Shown here: one piece after another, positions 13,999-15,344 of the stretch | How the letters are laid out: each line of letters begins with the position of its first letter | Numbering within the stretch: the first letter of the stretch is position 1 | Source: a bacterium | GTDB taxonomy: Bacteria; Patescibacteriota; WWE3; 2-01-FULL-39-13; JAQBTZ01 | DNA: 15,344 nucleotides | Direction of reading: 5' to 3' | NCBI GenBank assembly: GCA_027624675.1 | Contig: JAQBTZ010000005.1 | Location: 1 to 15,344, forward strand | Position numbers and translations under genes: made by a program | The notes under the pieces: generated by a model | Databases searched by the model: none | Told to the model about the DNA's origin: nothing | The model's input: only the letters and a program-made list of their open reading frames with translations

Positions 13999-14428
13999 AG
14001 AAAGAATAAAATCAAAAATAAAAACAGTAAAACAAGAAAGAGAGTATCTAAAAGATTTCGAGAATATAAGTTTTCAGCAATTTTTAAATTCAGAAAACAT
14101 TCATGAATACTACGGAGCAGTGCATCATTTACAAGTTGCAGTTCAGGCAGTTTTAGATATAGCACAACACATTGCTTCTTATCAAAAGTTTAAAAGCTAC
14201 ACATCCAATAAAGAAGTTTTTGAGATATTAAAAGATAACAATGTGATTTCTATAGGTATAGCTACATCTATGACTACTGCAGTAGGCCTTAGAAATGTAA
14301 TAGTTCATCAATATGAAGAAGTTGATCCAGAAAAGGTTTACGACATAATACAAAATCATTTAGATGATTTGGATAGCTTTATAGTAGAAATAGATAAATA
14401 TATTTCTTTTACATCTCCTAATACATAA
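13988..14428 (+). CDS. hepT: HepT-type HEPN ribonuclease toxin (DUF86, type VII)
   Basis: This 146-aa all-helical HEPN domain has the catalytic RX4HXY motif RNVIVHQY: Arg102, His107 and Tyr109, the last being the usual AMPylation target. Upstream conserved helices include AVHHLQVAVQAVLDIAQHIAS (45-64). It should act as an RNase that is held inactive by MntA. The ATG lies inside the 3' end of mntA, so translation is coupled; no Shine-Dalgarno is present. No own terminator was seen; the repeat element at 14441 follows 12 bp after the stop. Confidence 0.93.
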   Translation: MIDKERIKSKIKTVKQEREYLKDFENISFQQFLNSENIHEYYGAVHHLQVAVQAVLDIAQHIASYQKFKSYTSNKEVFEILKDNNVISIGIATSMTTAVGLRNVIVHQYEEVDPEKVYDIIQNHLDDLDSFIVEIDKYISFTSPNT

Positions 14429-14440
14429 TACTTTATGCCT

Positions 14441-14593
14441 CAATACACACCTGCCTCTGCCTTCACAGATAAATGCGCACCTGTCTGCGGAGGCAGAGGC
14501 AGGCCCATTACGCCAACACTTCACCCTTCGGGCATTACAGGCGACTAAACTCACAGTAGTTCGTTAAGTCTTAATGCTATAGGCTTGATTTTA
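14441..14593. repeat. Composite repeat, copy D, with nested GC-rich palindrome
   Basis: It has the same block order as copy C. Between cacacctg and ttacg it carries an extra unit bounded by perfect 12-bp arms (14450-14461 and 14492-14503), with an inner cgca/tgcg pair. It ends in tataggcttgatttta (14578-14593), identical to the start of copy B. The 245-bp gap between hepT and the next gene is thus mostly repeat DNA plus one promoter. Confidence 0.72.
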
Positions 14594-14613
14594 TTTACAA
14601 TATGTGGGATAAT
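14585..14613 (+). promoter_or_regulatory. Extended -10 promoter partly supplied by repeat D
   Basis: TTGATT (14585-14590), a 17-nt spacer with TGG (14605-14607), GATAAT (14608-14613). The -35 lies in the end of the repeat. The predicted leader to ATG 14674 is about 54 nt and carries a strong Shine-Dalgarno (aaggagg, 14660-14666). Confidence 0.6.
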
Positions 14614-14673
14614 TTGTCAAGTAAGTTAACCAACTTTGCGGAAAAATTTCCGCCTAGCCCAAGGAGGCTCAAA

Positions 14674-15075
14674 ATGAACACTCGAGTTTTTCCCATTTTT
14701 TTGATTTTAGTTTTTTTGTTTTCCGTTTTCGTCACGACCGCTGTGGCGGAAGAATTTCCTCCGTCTGTTCCCGAGCAGATGGGATGGGTGCGTCAACAGG
14801 GTAGTGTAATATTTGATGGGGTAGTAATACCCACATCTAGCTGTTATAACTACAATGGAGGCGTAGCGCAGATCGGAAGACCTTATATCCATTATGGCTC
14901 TTTTCGTGAGCTTATGGGACTAAAAAGGTCTGCTGAGAACTCAAGTACTGCTTGTATGATGGTACAACGCCTTCAGGGAGGAATGGCTTACTTTTGGCAG
15001 GCTTGGCCTGCTCAAGAGTATAAGCCCCTTCCGTTACCTGGATTTTTCGCCATCCTGTTTGGGTGGTTTAGTTAA
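14674..15075 (+). CDS. Small secreted protein of unknown function
   Basis: 133 aa from ATG 14674, chosen for the strong aaggagg 7 nt upstream; an in-frame ATG at 14602 would add a non-hydrophobic leader. The N terminus MNTRVFPIFLILVFLFSVFV with VAEEF is a Sec signal peptide with probable cleavage after AVA. The mature part is about 107 residues and includes QQGSVIFDGVVIP, SSCYNYNGG, STACMMVQRLQGG and a C-terminal hydrophobic segment PGFFAILFGWFS. No family was recognised. GC content and codon use (GCG, TCG, CTG) differ from the genes to the left, and a second small exported protein follows 10 bp later. It may be part of a recently acquired pair. Confidence 0.7.
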   Translation: MNTRVFPIFLILVFLFSVFVTTAVAEEFPPSVPEQMGWVRQQGSVIFDGVVIPTSSCYNYNGGVAQIGRPYIHYGSFRELMGLKRSAENSSTACMMVQRLQGGMAYFWQAWPAQEYKPLPLPGFFAILFGWFS

Positions 15076-15085
15076 GGAGAGAGAA

Positions 15086-15344
15086 ATGAAGCTTTTTAAC
15101 GTGTTGTTTGTTCTGTTGATTTTGTCCTGCGCACCTGCGAGTGCTCAGGGGTTTCCCCAAACCCTTGTGCACCCTAGTGGTGGAGTAACTATCTTTCCCA
15201 TCACCAACCCACAGGGGTTGTGTGTGGACGTTGAGAAAGGTTTAGGCTCGCGCTTTTTTCCTGTCGGTTCGTCGGGCATTGCCTACGGCGAGTATGTTGT
15301 ACTCACGAATGGCGTTTGCCCAAATGGATTGCCCTTGGGAAAGT
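15086..15344 (+). CDS. Secreted protein, 3' end outside window
   Basis: ATG 15086 lies 6 nt after an aaggag Shine-Dalgarno (15074-15079) that overlaps the stop of the previous gene. The first 86 codons are visible and the frame is open at the window end. The signal peptide MKLFNVLFVLLILSCAPASA has probable cleavage after ASA. The mature start is QGFPQTLVHPSGGVTIFPIT, then NPQGLCVDVEKGLGS and YVVLTNGVCPNG. The lipobox-like LILSC has a poor -2 residue, so signal peptidase I processing is more likely. No family was recognised. It forms a tight operon with the preceding gene, with the same high-GC character. Confidence 0.68.
   Translation, partial: MKLFNVLFVLLILSCAPASAQGFPQTLVHPSGGVTIFPITNPQGLCVDVEKGLGSRFFPVGSSGIAYGEYVVLTNGVCPNGLPLGK

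Noticed and set aside
9743..14593. CRISPR array
   Set aside because: The repeats are few, kilobases apart and not separated by uniform spacers.
15119..15139. Lipoprotein signal in the last gene
   Set aside because: LILSC has Leu at the -2 position, a poor lipobox, and an ASA cleavage site follows.

Overview
The window looks like a chromosomal piece from a low-GC member of the Candidate Phyla Radiation (Patescibacteria). This placement is an inference and is not proven. It rests on the very A+T-rich composition, the near absence of Shine-Dalgarno sequences, a giant GT-C-like membrane protein with a typical CPR-style C terminus, sortase substrates with an LPxAG signal, a compact Rho lacking extra N-terminal domains, and a dense set of toxin-antitoxin and AAA/DUF4143 genes.

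Layout. Bases 1-2646 are the 3' part of a large membrane glycosyltransferase-like gene that carries in-frame palindromic insertions. It ends before an intrinsic terminator (2733-2771). A collapsed NYN/LabA-type nuclease gene follows (2793-3048). Bases 3088-5387 form a cell-surface locus: a DUF11 surface protein and a second surface protein, both ending in LP(E/Q)AG(P/A)TSW + membrane helix + basic tail, then a class E/F-type sortase. A strong terminator lies between the two substrates. Bases 5393-7569 hold rho, behind its own promoter and a leader of about 120 nt, with a TylF-type methyltransferase downstream.

From 7616 to 14428 the window is an accessory stress/defence island: an AbiEi/AbiEii pair on the minus strand, a membrane-anchored cupredoxin-like protein, a Phd-type antitoxin with a VapC-type PIN toxin, two AAA/DUF4143 ATPases with the 3' ghost of a third between them, and a MntA/HepT pair. 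Six transcription units in this island have a sigma70-type promoter whose -10 hexamer ends only 6-9 nt before the start codon, so their mRNAs should be leaderless or nearly so. The surface and rho units have ordinary 5' leaders.

The spaces between island genes hold a dispersed family of nested palindromic repeats (9743-9793, 11991-12078, 13421-13510, 14441-14593). GC-rich cores of the same style also occur inside the first gene. The last 0.7 kb (from about 14600) changes character: higher GC, different codon choice, and strong Shine-Dalgarno sites before two small secreted proteins. It is either a recently acquired cassette or a junction to different DNA. No rRNA, tRNA, CRISPR array or transposase was seen.
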